Part shown: positions 21,068-31,760 of the stretch, piece by piece
How positions within the stretch are numbered: position 1 is the first letter of the stretch
How the letters are laid out: each line of letters opens with the position of its first letter
Source: Orientallactaga sibirica
Lineage: Eukaryota; Chordata; Mammalia; Rodentia; Dipodidae
Assembly (NCBI GenBank): GCA_036365145.1
Contig: JAEOAD010000055.1
Coordinates: 806,001-870,000, forward strand
Reading direction: 5' to 3'
DNA length: 64,000 nucleotides
Made by a program: the position numbers and the translations under genes
The notes under the pieces: generated by a model
What the model saw: the letters and a program-made list of their open reading frames with translations, nothing else
Databases searched by the model: none
Told to the model about the DNA's origin: nothing

Positions 21068-21216
21068 TTGTTTTGTTTTTTGAGGTAGGGTCTTACTCTA
21101 ACCCAGGCTGACCTGGAACTCACTATGTAGTCTCAGGTTGGCCTCAAACTCACAGTGATCCTCCTACCTCTGTCTCCTGAGTGCTGGGATTAAAGGCGTG
21201 CGCCACCATGTCTGCT
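21068..21216 (-). repeat. B1 SINE
   Basis: TTTTTTGAGGTAGGGTCTTA to GCGCCACCATGTCTG. Confidence 0.9.
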
Positions 21217-21984
21217 TAGCTGCCCTTTTGGCAGATGAGAAAACTGACAGGGCTGGGCAGAAAACCACCTGCTGGGTCTGTGGTGCTGCCCTCTGACTAG
21301 CAGCCTCTGGTCCTCCCCCACCTCTCCTATCCCCTTGTCCATCTCTTCCCACCACTGAAGACGGGGTTCTGGGAAAGATGCCTTTTCTCCACCTCCTTGT
21401 TCCTCTAAGCTGTTTCCTCCAGGCCAGGCCAAGGTGTGGGGTGGGGGTGGGGTGACAGGGAGGCGGTGGCCCACACAGGGGCTATTTCAGTCAGAGCCAG
21501 CCCTGCCAGGAAGCAGAGGAAACTGTCTACAGTCTCAGTGGCAGCCGGAGGTGGAGCAGCCTGGCGGAGGGCAGGAGAGTGGACAGCCACATGTCTGGCT
21601 TACCTCAACACACTTGGTACCACAGACCTGGCACGGGAATAGGATGCTGCGTGTGAGTGTCATTGTGCTGTGCAGTCATGGGCCAGTATGGAGTGGGGTA
21701 AATGGCACAGGGAGCTAAGTGGACACAGGGAGCCATGTGGCTTTTGTAGGTTGGGTGTGGTGTGGACCAAGAAGAGGTCTTCCCAGCTGGGGACTCAAAG
21801 AAGGCAAAAGCATGATGGGTTTAGGAGCTTAAGGGACACTCAGGACTCTGACAGACAGGGGCTGGATGACAGTGCATGAAGAGACCAGCAAAGATGGGGA
21901 GGTGGGAGATGAGACTAGTGGCTGTGTGGCTATCTCTGTCTTGGGAACAGTTAGAAAGGCAGGAATAAGAGGAGTGTTCACACC
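21217..21984. other. Non-coding unique stretch
   Basis: No recognised exon or repeat. Modest GC. Confidence 0.4.
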
Positions 21985-22108
21985 CAGTGTGGTAGCACAC
22001 ACCTTTAATCCCAGCACTCGGGAGGCAGAGGCCATGAGTTCGAGGCCACCCTGAGACTACATAGAGAATTCCAGGTCAGCTAGAGAGAGACCCTATTTTG
22101 AAACTCCC
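21985..22108 (+). repeat. B1 SINE
   Basis: CACCCAGTGTGGTAGCACAC to GAGACCCTATTTTG, with a small internal deletion. Confidence 0.85.
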
Positions 22109-22981
22109 CTCACAAGAAAAAAGAGGAGTGTGGAGAGGACCTGGGGTCCTTCAGAAAGAGCAAGAGGGCTCTGCAGGGGCCCTGAACACCAACCAGTAGG
22201 GGGCCTGTGTTTCCTCAAGGGCAGAGGGACTTCTTGGAAGGTCATCACTCAGACAGCATAGTTGATGTCCAAAGAGAAGATGGAGTCTGAGCTGGTCTAA
22301 GACTTAGAACCCAAGAATGTGCAGCAGATGTGATAGCCAATGTCGGCTGTTACCCAGAGGTGGGCCCAAGCCAGCCTCCCCCGCCAGTGCCGGCTGGAGC
22401 GGGAGCATAATCAGTCCTCCTCAGACCACAGAAAGCATATGAAGAGCCAGTGACAGTCTGGCTTGCCTTTAGTTGCCCAGCCCTGAGGGTCTGCTTAAGG
22501 ACCCCCCACCCCTGCCCCATAGGCCCTGCCATCTTCAAAGAAGGAAAGGAAAGGTCTGGGGTGGACAAGTCTCACCAGAAAGCCAGAGACTGGAAACCAC
22601 TGCAAACTCCAGCCCCTGACTCTCTTTGGGGCAGGATCAGAGGACCATGCCCTCCCAGAGAAAGTTAGGGACACAGAACACTTTCGAAGACCCTGCCTGC
22701 CTCACCTTGTCCTCACCTGGGTGTCTTTCCTTGCTGTTGGAAGGAAACTCCCCCTAGGGACCAGGACCATCATTCTCCTGGGAAAAGTCCTTTCTACTCT
22801 GAGGCTCCCTTTGCTCTCCTCCTCAGACGAGCACACTGGAGCTGGGCATGCAGCTATGTCTCTACCCTTCGTGTGCATCTGTGTGCTGTACTAGGTCCCT
22901 GTGTATCTAGTAGGTAATGAGTGAATGTCTGGCAGTTGGAAACAAGAGAATGGATGTATTAAAGAAAGATTGATTAGACCA
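22109..22981. other. Non-coding unique stretch
   Basis: No gene or repeat supported. Confidence 0.4.
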
Positions 22982-23130
22982 CCGGGCATTGTGGCACACA
23001 CCTTTAATGCCAGCATTCAAGAGGCAGAGGTAGGAAGTTCACTGTGAGATTGAGGCCAGCCTGGGACTACAGAGTGAGTTCCAGGTCAGCCTGGGCTAGA
23101 GTGAAACCCTGCCTTGAAAAAAAAAATAAT
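22982..23130 (+). repeat. B1 SINE
   Basis: CCGGGCATTGTGGCACACAC through GTGAAACCCTGCC and A tail. Confidence 0.88.
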
Positions 23131-23139
23131 AATGATTCC

Positions 23140-23352
23140 AATGGAGACTGGGAATGTAACTCCGCTGGCAGAGCACTACCCTTGTCTATACAAAGCCCTG
23201 GGTTCAATCCCCAGCACTGTATAAACTGGGCCTGATGGCAGACATCTGTAATCCCAGCATGTAGAAGGAAGAACAAGAGTTGAAAGTAACCCTTGGCTAT
23301 ATAGGGAATTTGAGGCCAATCTGGGCTACATAAGCCCCTGTTTCAAAAAAAA
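23140..23352 (+). repeat. B4-type (ID-B1) SINE, complete
   Basis: ID head (GGGAATGTAACTCCGCTGGC, GGGTTCAATCCCCAGCAC) followed by a B1-like half ending in GTTTCAAAAAAAA. Confidence 0.8.
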
Positions 23353-23366
23353 TTAAGTTAAAAAAA

Positions 23367-23490
23367 ATCCAGTTGTGGTGGCTCACACCTTTAATCTCAG
23401 CCTGGTGGAGGTAGAGAGAGGAGGATCATTGTGAGTTCAAGCCTGGGACTATAGAGTGAGACTCCACATCAAAAAAGAAAAGAAAAGAAA
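23367..23490 (+). repeat. B1 SINE, shortened
   Basis: CCAGTTGTGGTGGCTCACAC with the middle deleted and an (AAAAG)n tail. Confidence 0.8.
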
Positions 23491-23499
23491 GAAAACCAT

Positions 23500-23600
23500 G
23501 TCTCTGTGTATATGGCTTTATGTGGGTACTGGGGAATTAAACTCAAGCTGGCAGGCTTTGCCAGGGAGTGCCTTTAACCACTTAGCCACCCCCCAGCCCC
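23500..23600 (-). repeat. B2-like SINE fragment
   Basis: GGCTTTATGTGGGTACTGGG to AGCCACCCCCCAGCCCC. Only the head half is left. Confidence 0.7.
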
Positions 23601-23651
23601 AGGGCTTCATTGTTTGTTTGTTTTGAGTTATAAAATGAGTTGTAAAATATA

Positions 23652-23653
<2 letters not shown>

Positions 23654-23702
<49 letters not shown>
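23654..23702. repeat. (GT)n microsatellite
   Basis: About 24 uninterrupted GT units. Confidence 0.97.
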
Positions 23703-23703
<1 letters not shown>

Positions 23704-24721
23704 GAGAGAGGATGGAACCTGTAAATTCTCTCTAGACATCAGTAATGCAGAGCCACCATTAAGCAGGAGTATTTAGACACCCATCAGGGACCCCACCCAC
23801 GCACTTGTGCTGGTGGATCCTCCAAAGCCAGCCCGAACCAGTGGGAGCTGGACAATATGTAGGTGGTAATGGCATGATATTTACTGATCACCTACCGGAT
23901 GTCAGGAGCGTGCCCATTCCACTGCTGAGGGCACACGTCCTGAAAAGGCAAATGACACAATCAAGATCACACATGGCATGGCAGTACTGTCACCATTAGA
24001 ACCCAGACCTGCCTATGTCTACATCCCATGTCTGTGAGAGGTTGCGCTCTATTTTGGCTTTGTTAGGCTCTCTGTTGCCTCTCCCTGCCCCTCGGAAAAT
24101 GGTGTTGGGTTTCCATTTCTGAAAAGCTGTGGGATTTCCCAGCACTGATTTGCCTTTGTGAAATCGGTTTTCATTCTGGCCACCAGAGGGCGCCGAGGCA
24201 CCCAAGCAGCTCTTTAGGTTAATTGGAAAGAGGTCTGAGGGTTCCCTTAAGTCATCTTTCCTCTGTTTTACAGGTAACAAGACTGTGACCAAGAGAAAAA
24301 TGATGACTTTAGAAAGACGAACTCAGACTAAGGATGTCGGAGCTTCCCTCAGCGAACTCAGGGTGTGTGCACTGTCCCCTGGCCTGCCTCTGAGACACAG
24401 AGGCACACCAAACCTGGTACTTTCTCTCAGTCTTCTGTCAGCCTGACCCAGGCAGAAGGACCACAATCCCCACATCTCAGGGAGCCCAGGGAAAGCCCTA
24501 GATAGTATGATTTAGTGCTTCTACCCTCACGGCATTCCCTGAGAGGTGAGTACAGTATTCTCTCAGATGGGAGAAACCGAGAATCAGAAGGAAAATTCTA
24601 TTTATCTAGTCTATCTAGGCCTCCACTAACAGAGGAACCATTTTCCCAGGGTTGTGAAGGATAGATGACAGGTTACTAGAAAGGCTACAGGAAATTAATA
24701 CTAGAGAATGAAAGTGAATTC
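23703..24721. other. Repeat-poor DNA upstream of the P2RY6 coding exon
   Basis: Contains a MIR-like piece (about 23870-24010) and the CTCF motif listed separately. No exon defined. Confidence 0.45.
24180..24193 (+). promoter_or_regulatory. Predicted CTCF core motif
   Basis: CCACCAGAGGGCGC fits CCASYAGRKGGCRS at all 14 positions. It lies in unique DNA 1.28 kb before the P2RY6 start codon. Motif match only; occupancy unknown. Confidence 0.65.
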
Positions 24722-24890
24722 AGGAGTGAGGTTACAGCTCAGTGGTAGAAGGCTTACCTATCATACAATCTCAAATATTACAAAAACAAAAATTCATAAA
24801 ATGTGTCTGCATTATAGCAGGGTGTGATGATGCATGCCTGTAATCCCTACACTCTGGAGGTAAAAACAGGAAGATTGCCACAAATCCAGC
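24722..24890 (+). repeat. B4-type (ID-B1) SINE, old
   Basis: ID-like GTTACAGCTCAGTGGTAG then B1-like GTGATGATGCATGCCTGTAA. Decayed. Confidence 0.6.
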
Positions 24891-24934
24891 AAACCTTCCC
24901 CCCACACACACACACAAAAAAATAAGGGAGTGAA

Positions 24935-25056
24935 TAATTCCAGCACTTGGGAGGCTGAAGTAGGAGGATCACTGTGAGTTCGAGGACAGCCTGAGACTAT
25001 GTAGTAAATTCCAGGTCAGCCTGGGCTAGAGTGAGAGCCTACCTAGAAAAAAAGAA
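24935..25056 (+). repeat. B1 SINE, 5'-truncated
   Basis: Begins at CCAGCACTTGGGAGGC and ends GAGAGCCTACCTAG. Confidence 0.85.
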
Positions 25057-25161
25057 AGAGAATTTGATCTCTTGAAAACTTGAGCTTTATTGGGTTATAA
25101 GTTTCCTTGAAGCGAGGGTTGTATGAGTCTCAACAGGACAAGTATAAAAGATGACAAAAAG

Positions 25162-25300
25162 CGGGGTGTGGTGGCACTCGGGAGGCAGAGTTGGGGAGGA
25201 TCGCCATGAGTTCGAGGCCACCCTGAGACTACGAAGTGACTTCCAGGCCAGCCTGGGCTAGAGTGAGATCCTACCTTGAAAAAACAAAATAATAGCAACA
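25162..25300 (+). repeat. B1 SINE, internally shortened
   Basis: CGGGGTGTGGTGGCACTCGG lacks the usual ACGCCTTTAATCCCAG segment. The rest is well preserved. It lies about 130 bp before the P2RY6 acceptor. Confidence 0.87.
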
Positions 25301-25464
25301 ACAATAATAATAATAATGACAAAGATGGGGCCCTACTTGTCCACATAGGGTGATCAAGGCTCAGAGAAAGACAGGGTCAACTGGGTGGCCAGTAAGTATG
25401 TCACTGACAAGGTGTATATTGCTTCCCCAGGTTCTCCAAGTATAATACAGACAATTGGGCAGCT

Positions 25465-26451
25465 ATGGAGCAGGCCAATGGCACCATCCAGGTCTTGGCC
25501 TTGCCACCCACCACCTGCGTGTACCGGGAGGACTTCAAGCGGTTGCTGCTGCCCCCGGTGTACTCTGTAGTGCTGGTGGCTGGCCTGCCTTTGAACGTCT
25601 GTGTCATTGCCCAGATCTGTGCCTCCCGCCGTGCCCTCACCCGCTCAGCCGTGTATACCCTGAACCTGGCACTGGCTGACCTGCTGTATGCCTGTTCATT
25701 GCCGCTGCTCATCTACAACTATGCCCAAGGAGACCACTGGCCCTTCGGCGACCTCACCTGCCGCCTGATACGCTTCCTGTTCTACGCCAACCTTCACGGT
25801 AGCATCCTGTTCCTCACCTGCATCAGCTTCCAGCGCTACCTGGGCATCTGCCATCCCCTGGCTCCTTGGCACAAGCGTGGGGGTCGTCGGGCTGCCTGGC
25901 TGGTGTGTGGAGCCATGTGGCTGGCTGTGACAGCCCAGTGCCTGCCCACAGCCATCTTTGCTGCCACAGGCATCCAGCGGAATCGCACCGTCTGCTATGA
26001 CCTGAGCCCACCCATCCTGGCCACCCGCTACCTGCCCTATGGTATGGCCCTCACGGTCATTGGCTTCCTGCTGCCCTTCACAGCCTTGCTGGCTTGTTAC
26101 TGTCGCCTGGCTCACCGCCTGTGCCGTCAGGATGGCCCAGCAGGGCCCGTGGCCCAAGAGCGGCGTAGCAAGGCAGCCCGCATGGCGGTGGTGGTGGCAG
26201 CTGTCTTTGCCATTAGCTTCCTGCCTTTCCACATCACCAAGACAGCCTACCTGGCTGTGCGCTCAACGCCAGGCGTCTCCTGCCCTGTGCTGGAGGCCTT
26301 TGCTGCTGCCTATAAAGGCACAAGGCCATTTGCCAGTGCCAACAGCGTGCTGGACCCCATCCTCTTCTACTTCACCCAGAAGAAGTTCCGACAGCAGCCA
26401 CATGAGCTCCTCCAGAAACTCACAGCCAAGTGGCAGCGCCGGGGACGCTGA
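25465..26451 (+). CDS. P2RY6: P2Y purinoceptor 6
   Basis: Encodes a 328-residue class A GPCR, the same length as other mammalian P2Y6 receptors. P2Y6 is the plasma-membrane receptor for extracellular UDP and couples mainly to Gq/phospholipase C. The frame is uninterrupted in one exon. N-glycosylation sequons are at N5 and N173. Seven hydrophobic segments are visible, starting near residues 28, 64, 100, 143, 190, 238 and 280. C99 (top of TM3) and C177 (second extracellular loop) form the expected disulfide pair, and C18/C273 are the P2Y-typical second pair. The TM3 motif is QRY at 123-125 in place of DRY. TM6 has FHITK (255-259), the H-x-x-R/K nucleotide signature. TM7 has KGTRP (284-288) and DPILFY (297-302). 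The start is chosen because MEQANGT aligns with the known N terminus. No defects are seen, and ARHGEF17 follows 9.5 kb downstream, as in other mammals. Confidence 0.98.
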   Translation: MEQANGTIQVLALPPTTCVYREDFKRLLLPPVYSVVLVAGLPLNVCVIAQICASRRALTRSAVYTLNLALADLLYACSLPLLIYNYAQGDHWPFGDLTCRLIRFLFYANLHGSILFLTCISFQRYLGICHPLAPWHKRGGRRAAWLVCGAMWLAVTAQCLPTAIFAATGIQRNRTVCYDLSPPILATRYLPYGMALTVIGFLLPFTALLACYCRLAHRLCRQDGPAGPVAQERRSKAARMAVVVAAVFAISFLPFHITKTAYLAVRSTPGVSCPVLEAFAAAYKGTRPFASANSVLDPILFYFTQKKFRQQPHELLQKLTAKWQRRGR

Positions 26452-26639
26452 GGCTACCACACAGGATACATGCATCTGTGCTTGTCGTTGTGGCCAGGGG
26501 GCCTGAAGCACCCCAAACTAAACCACCATTCTTCTGGCATGGAACAAGGCCCACCACCAACTACTACTTATTGAGCCAGCCTGGGCCTGGCTCTCCAGGA
26601 GATCCCAGTCTATATGGCTATAGTTAGGGCAGTCACGTC

Positions 26640-26826
26640 ATCAGGAGTCGTGGTACGCTCCTATCATCCCAGCACTCTGGACACGGAGGCAAGAGGATGG
26701 CAAGTTCCAGGCCAGCTTGCCATGTGTGATGAAATTCATCTCAAAAACACAGCAATGGGGGACGTAGTTGCATAGCCCTGGCTTAGACTGTGAGAGGCCT
26801 CTGGCTCCGTCCTCAGCACTGCAAAA
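26640..26826 (+). repeat. Old B1 plus ID-like remnant in P2RY6 3' UTR
   Basis: GTCGTGGTACGCTCCTATCA..CCAGCACTCTGG is B1-like. ACGTAGTTGCATAGCC..CCTCAGCACTGC is ID-like. Both are heavily decayed. Confidence 0.5.
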
Positions 26827-27004
26827 ACAGACAAATAAGGTCATTGGCCAGGCCCTTCTCATTGCTCACAAGGTGGAGGGGACAGCTGAAGCATTATCTG
26901 GACTTAAAGGCAGGGCTACCCCCTTCTGTGGCTGGTAGATCAAGGCCCTAGGAGCAGCTTGGGTCCACAATCATTGGGTCAGTTTGGATGTTTGCAGAGA
27001 GAGA

Positions 27005-27010
27005 AATAAA
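27005..27010 (+). terminator. P2RY6: Candidate P2RY6 polyadenylation signal
   Basis: Canonical AATAAA, 554 bp after the stop codon, followed by TGTGTTTTTTG. It is the first canonical hexamer I noticed downstream of the CDS. Confidence 0.55.
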
Positions 27011-27013
27011 TGT

Positions 27014-27200
27014 GTTTTTTGTTTTGTTTTGTTTTGTTTTGTTTTGGTTTGGTTTGGTTTTTCGAGGTAGGGTTTTGCTGTAGCCCAGGCTGACCTGGAA
27101 TTTACCATTTATTTTCGGGGTAGCCTCAAACTCATGATGATCCTCCTACCTCTGCCTCCCAAGTGCTGGGATTAAAGGTGTGCACCATCACACCTGGCTT
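27014..27200 (-). repeat. (GTTTT)n and B1 SINE
   Basis: The pentamer run is the expanded tail of the antisense B1 whose head ends at CATCACACCTGGC. It lies directly beyond the polyadenylation signal. Confidence 0.88.
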
Positions 27201-28306
27201 GTAAACACATTTTTTTTTTTTTAAGCCACAAGCTTTCCAAGTCTTAGTTACCAACAGCCAAAATGAATCTCATCAGTCAGATTCCATCCTGCACCTGGTG
27301 GAGGCCAGGTAGTAACCTGTACTGGGGCTTACCCTGGTGGTAAGTAAGAATCAGCAGTTGGAGACACCCAGGAGGTCTCTTAGTGATGGTGCCTAACCTG
27401 GAGAGGGTTACCCCAATGTGACTAGAGGTTGAGGGTGCAGATGGGCTTGGGGTGGGGCAGAGTGGCAGGGTACAGTCCTGGGAAGTCCAACAGTCATGAT
27501 CTGGGGAGAAGGAGGAGCCAGAGAGTTGGAAGGTTGGAATAGCCTGAGGGGTAGCTGAAGATGGTTGCACGATGTGAGGGGCAGGTGGAGAAGTGGAGTT
27601 GGTGGGTGAAGGGAGGAGAGGAAGGTTCTGAAGGCCAAGTGCAGGGAAGACAGATCCAGGAGAAAGATGTTGATGTGTTGGCACTTGAAGACAGGGAGCC
27701 AGGAGAGCGGGTCGAGCACTAGGGAGACAGATGACCAGGTCTTGGAGAGATTTTCTGCTCCAGGCAGGAAAATCCCAGGGGCATTGGGTCTGTCCCAACA
27801 GTAGTTGTAGCTGGCTCCTTCCACACTCATTCATTTGTTCAGCAGATAATCTGTGCACCTTTTAGATGGCTCAGACCCACAGCCCACCCAGGAAAGAACT
27901 TGGGGGTTCAGGGGTACAAACAAGGAAACACTTCATCCAGGAAGCAACATTCATGAATCACCCACTATATGCCAGGCATCCTGCTGGGCAGTGGGTCCCC
28001 ACTTTCATGGGCCTCACAGGCTGATGGAGGAGAAAGGTAATCAAAAAACAAGTACCTACAACTGGGCCATGATAGCTGAGGTGGGCGGACCGATCAAGAC
28101 CAAGAAGATCAGGGAAAGTCCGCTAGGGTTATAGGTTTATGGAATGTCTGGTTGCTCAAAGACGCTGGGTGCCAGGGTGGGAATGGGAACTTGACTTGGT
28201 CAGAGAAGGTCCCTTAGTTGAAGCTTCACAATCTCAGAAGACACGTGCTCAGGGCCAAGGGCTGCAGCATAGTCTGGGACTTTTTTGAGGAGAGGGGGAC
28301 TTAAAA
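27201..28306. other. Intergenic unique stretch with L2-like remnant
   Basis: ACCCACTATATGCCAGGCAT near 27960 is an old repeat hallmark. A 193-codon open frame on the − strand is low-complexity and unrecognised, and is not called. Confidence 0.45.
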
Positions 28307-28443
28307 AAATTTTTTTGAGGTAGAGTCTCACTCTAGCCCAGGCTGACCTGGAATTAGTCTCAGGTTGGCCTCGAACTCGTGATGATCCTCCTACCTCTGC
28401 CTCCTTCATGCTGGGATTAAAGGCGTGCGCCACCACACCCAGC
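28307..28443 (-). repeat. B1 SINE, small internal deletion
   Basis: TTGAGGTAGAGTCTCACTCT to GCCACCACACCCAGC. ACTATGTAG is missing. Confidence 0.88.
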
Positions 28444-28640
28444 TAAAATTTTTAAAAATTTATTTGGGAGGAGACAGGGCAAGGGAGAGAAAGAATGAAT
28501 GAATGTACCAGGGCCTCTTGCAGCAGCAAACTCCAGACACATGCACTACTTTGTGTATCTGGCTTTATATGGATCTTGGGAAATCGAACCCCAGCAGGCA
28601 GGCAGGCTTTACAAGCACGTGACTTTAACTGATGAACAAG
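28444..28640 (-). repeat. B2-like SINE, diverged
   Basis: GGAAATCGAACCCCAGCAGG replaces the usual GGGTCC segment. Partial head. Confidence 0.7.
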
Positions 28641-28674
28641 TATCCTTTTTATAAAATTAAAAACAATTAAAGTG

Positions 28675-28742
28675 AGGTACTGTGGTGCATGCCTATAATC
28701 CCAGCATTTAGGAGGGCAGCCTGGGCTACATTTAAAAAAATT
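28675..28742 (+). repeat. B1-like fragment
   Basis: TACTGTGGTGCATGCCTATAA then GCAGCCTGGGCTACAT. Middle lost. Confidence 0.55.
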
Positions 28743-28751
28743 GTACTATGA

Positions 28752-28899
28752 GGCTAGGAGTGGTGGCACACGCCTTTAATCCCAGCACTTGGGAGGCAAA
28801 GGTAAGAGGATCACTGTGAGTTTGAGGCCACCCTGAGACTACATGGTGAATTCCAGGTCAGCATGGTCTAAAGCCAGACCCTACCTTGAAAAAACAAAA
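28752..28899 (+). repeat. B1 SINE
   Basis: GGCTAGGAGTGGTGGCACAC through CCAGACCCTACCTTG and A tail. Confidence 0.9.
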
Positions 28900-28900
28900 T

Positions 28901-29172
28901 AGGCTGGAGAAATGGCTTAGTGATTAAGTGCTTGCCTGTGAAGCCTAAGGACCCTGGTTCGAGGCTTGATTCTCTAAGACCTACATAAGCCAGATGCACA
29001 AGGAGGCACATGCATCTGGAGTTCGTTTGCATTGGCTAGAGGCCCTGGCACGCCCATTCTCTATCTCTCTCTACCTGCCTATTTCTATATCTCTCTCTCA
29101 AATAAATAAATAAATAATAAAATATTTTTTAAAAAGAAAAACCAAAATAAATAAATAAATAAATAAATAAAA
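28901..29172 (+). repeat. B2-like SINE with (AAAT)n tails
   Basis: AGGCTGGAGAAATGGCTTAG to an A/T-rich tail broken into two AAAT tracts (29100-29125 and 29145-29172). Confidence 0.85.
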
Positions 29173-29212
29173 TTTAAAATATGATACCCTGTTTCAAAAA
29201 ATTAAAATAATT

Positions 29213-29350
29213 GAACTGGACCCGGTGGCTCAGGCCTATAATCCCAGCTATTGGAGGTGGTGGAGGCAGGAAGATCATGCCTGTGCTACAGAATGAGTTC
29301 AAGGTCAGCTTGAGTAACTTAAACTCTGTTCCCTCACCACCCCCCCCAAA
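29213..29350 (+). repeat. B1-like SINE, old
   Basis: GGACCCGGTGGCTCAGGCCT with weak later parts and a C-run instead of a regular tail. Confidence 0.6.
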
Positions 29351-29411
29351 AAACAAAGAAACCAACAGAAACAACCTACAATGAAAATGTTTCAGGGAAT
29401 ATGTAGATAAG

Positions 29412-29549
29412 GTTGGATGTGGTGGCACAGCCTTAATATTACACTTAACACTTGGGAAATGGAGAAAAATCAGGAATTCAAAGCCCAGTGATTACACAGA
29501 GTTTAAGGCCAGCCTGGGCTACATGAGAACCTGCCTCAAAAAAATTTTT
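29412..29549 (+). repeat. B1-like SINE, old
   Basis: GTTGGATGTGGTGGCACAGC to GAGAACCTGCCTC and A tail, with several indels. Confidence 0.7.
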
Positions 29550-29555
29550 TAATGA

Positions 29556-29697
29556 TTTTTTTGAGGTAGGATTTCACTTTAGCCCAGGCTGACCTGGACC
29601 ACACTCTGTAGTTGCAGGCTGGCCTTAAACTCACAGCAATCCTCCTACCTCTGCCTCCTTGCTGAGATTAAAGGTGTGCATCACCATGTCTGGTCTT
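29556..29697 (-). repeat. B1 SINE
   Basis: TTTTTTGAGGTAGGATTTCA through ATCACCATGTCTGGTC. Confidence 0.85.
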
Positions 29698-29719
29698 TTT
29701 TAAGGTTTTATTTATTTTT

Positions 29720-29946
29720 TAATTTTTAATTTTTAATTTTTATTTATTTATTTGAGAGAGAGAGAAAGTGGCAAAGAGAGGGAGAGGGAGAGAGAATGGG
29801 CGTGCCAGGGCATCCAGCCACGGCAAACAAACTCCAGATACATGTGCCACCTTGTGCACCTGGCTTATGTGGGTCCTGGGGAATCAAACCTGGGCCCTTT
29901 GGCTTTGCAGGCAAGTGCCTTAACCACAAAGCCATCTTTCCAGCCC
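29720..29946 (-). repeat. B2-like SINE
   Basis: Repeated AATTTTTAATTTTT lead, full GAGA block and complete head. Confidence 0.88.
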
Positions 29947-29969
29947 AAGATATTAAAATATACATATTT

Positions 29970-30112
29970 TGGGGTTTTTTTTTTTTTGAGGTAAGGTTTC
30001 TCTCTACCCCAAGTTGACTTGAATTCACTCTGTAGTCTCAAGTTGGTCTTGAACTACAGTGATCCTCATACCTTTGCCTCCTGAGTGCTGCAATTAAAAG
30101 TGTGCATCACCA
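29970..30112 (-). repeat. B1 SINE, diverged
   Basis: GAGGTAAGGTTTCTCTCTAC to GTGTGCATCACCAGC. Confidence 0.8.
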
Positions 30113-30256
30113 GCAAGAGAATGCTGAATAGTACAGATGTAAGGTGAAGCTTTTGCTGGTTGCTGATAGTGATGCAGGATTTTGAGGTTCAGGAGGAATT
30201 TATGAACACCAAGCTTTGGGTTCTGTCCTACCTTTTATAAAGAATTAATAAAGAAG

Positions 30257-30410
30257 CCGGGTGTGGTGGTGTATGCCTTTAATCCCAGCACATGGGAGAC
30301 AGAGGTAGAAGAATTGCTGTGAGTTCAAGGCCACTCTGAGACTACATAGTGAATTCCAGGTCAGCCTGGGTTAGAGTGAGATCTTACTTCAAAAAGTAAA
30401 AAAATAAAAT
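30257..30410 (+). repeat. B1 SINE
   Basis: GCCGGGTGTGGTGGTGTATG through GAGATCTTACTTC plus an A/T tail. Confidence 0.9.
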
Positions 30411-30436
30411 AAATTAAAAACAAAGAATTAATAAAG

Positions 30437-30620
30437 GGCTGGAGAGGTAGCTTAGCAGCCAAGGTGCTAGCCAGCAAAACCAAAGGACTCGGGTTCAATT
30501 CCCCAGTATCTATGTAAAGCCAGATGCACAAAGTGGAGCATGCATCTGTAGTTCATGTGCAGTAACTAGAGGCCTCTCTCACTTTCTCTCCAATAAATAA
30601 ATAAAATATTTATAAAAAAG
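30437..30620 (+). repeat. B2-like SINE, 3'-shortened
   Basis: GGGCTGGAGAGGTAGCTTAG. The GGCCCTGGCATGCCC part is lost before the tail. Confidence 0.82.
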
Positions 30621-30670
30621 AATTAATAAAGAGCCAGATGTGGTGGCACATAAAAATTAATAAAGATAAG

Positions 30671-30818
30671 ATGGGCATGGTGGTGCACACCTTTAATCCC
30701 AGCATTCAGGAGGCAGAGGTTGGAGGATCACTGTGAGTTCGAGGCCACCCTGATACTACATAGTGAATTCCAGGTCAGCCTGGGCTAGAGTGAGACCCTA
30801 CCTTGAAAAAAAAAATTA
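30671..30818 (+). repeat. B1 SINE
   Basis: ATGGGCATGGTGGTGCACAC through GAGACCCTACCTTG. Confidence 0.9.
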
Positions 30819-30869
30819 ATAAAGATGGACTCAAGAAAGATAAATTATGAATTAATACATTTATTTATT

Positions 30870-31074
30870 TAAAAAATATTTAAAAGATATTTTATTTATT
30901 TGAGAGAGAGAGAGAGAGAGGGAAAGTCAGTGAGAAAGAGCAAATAGGCATGCCACTGCAAACGAACTCCAGGTGCATGTGCCACCATGTGCATCTGGCT
31001 TATGTGGGACCTGGAGAATCAACCTAGGCTTTGCAGGCATGTGCCTTAACCACTAAGCCATCTCTCCAGCCCCG
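30870..31074 (-). repeat. B2-like SINE
   Basis: Lacks the CAGGGCCTCCAGC segment. Head intact (GCCATCTCTCCAGCCCC). Confidence 0.83.
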
Positions 31075-31084
31075 AATTAATACA

Positions 31085-31246
31085 TTTTTTTTTGTTTGTT
31101 TTGTTTTTGTGAGGTAGGGTCTCACTCTGGTCCAGGCTGACCTGGAATTCACTATGTAGTCTCAGGGTGGCCTCGAACTCTCGGCGATCCTCCTACCTCT
31201 GCCTCCCGAGTGCTGGGATTAAAGGCGTGCACCACCACGCCCGGCT
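31085..31246 (-). repeat. B1 SINE, young-looking
   Basis: Close to consensus throughout: GGCCTCGAACTCTCGGCGAT and CACCACGCCCGGC. Confidence 0.93.
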
Positions 31247-31395
31247 TAATACATTTATTTAAGGGGACAATAAAAACTGTGGGGTTTAAGGGAGACTGGA
31301 ATCTAGAAAGGGAGGCTAAACATATGGGGAGTAGAAAACACGCTGTTATGTGGAAACACTGTATAGTTTATAAGGTTCATTTAAGAGAAATTGAG

Positions 31396-31608
31396 GGGCT
31401 GGAGAGATGGCTTAGCAGTTAAGGCGTTTGCCCGTGAAGCCTCAGGACCCACGTTTGGTTCCCCAGTACCCATGTAAAGCCAGGTGCAACAGGTGGCACA
31501 TGCATCTGGAGTTCATTTGCAGTGGCTAGAGGCCTGGTGGACCCATTCTCTCTCTGTCTCTTTCTTTCTCAAATAAATAAATAAATTTTTAAAAAGTTAT
31601 AAAAAAGA
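31396..31608 (+). repeat. B2-like SINE
   Basis: GGGCTGGAGAGATGGCTTAG through AAATAAATAAATAAA. Confidence 0.9.
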
Positions 31609-31760
31609 GAGAGAGAAATTGAGGTCTTCAAAAAAAGACTGGAATAGGACTGCAAGCACATGCAAAGTAGACTCTAGGAGCTTGTGCAGGGAGACATAGG
31701 AAAAACCCCCATAGCATCCACCCTGAGTTCCCCACGGAAGAACTTTAAGAGGGCACATGG

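Larger units (their letters stand above)
25431..27030 (+). other. P2RY6: P2RY6 terminal exon (UTR plus CDS), inferred bounds
   Basis: GCTTCCCCAG at 25421-25430 is a plausible splice acceptor 34 bp before the ATG, in line with P2RY6 genes, whose coding region sits in the last exon after non-coding 5' exons. The 3' end is placed just after AATAAA at 27005-27010, which is followed by a GT-rich run. Neither end is proven. The 3' UTR contains an old B1-plus-ID remnant. Confidence 0.6.

Noticed and set aside
25696..26232. 178-codon − strand frame inside P2RY6
   Set aside because: A shadow of the GC-rich receptor coding strand.
27277..27858. 193-codon − strand frame between the genes
   Set aside because: Proline/serine-rich, with no recognised domain and no transcript evidence.
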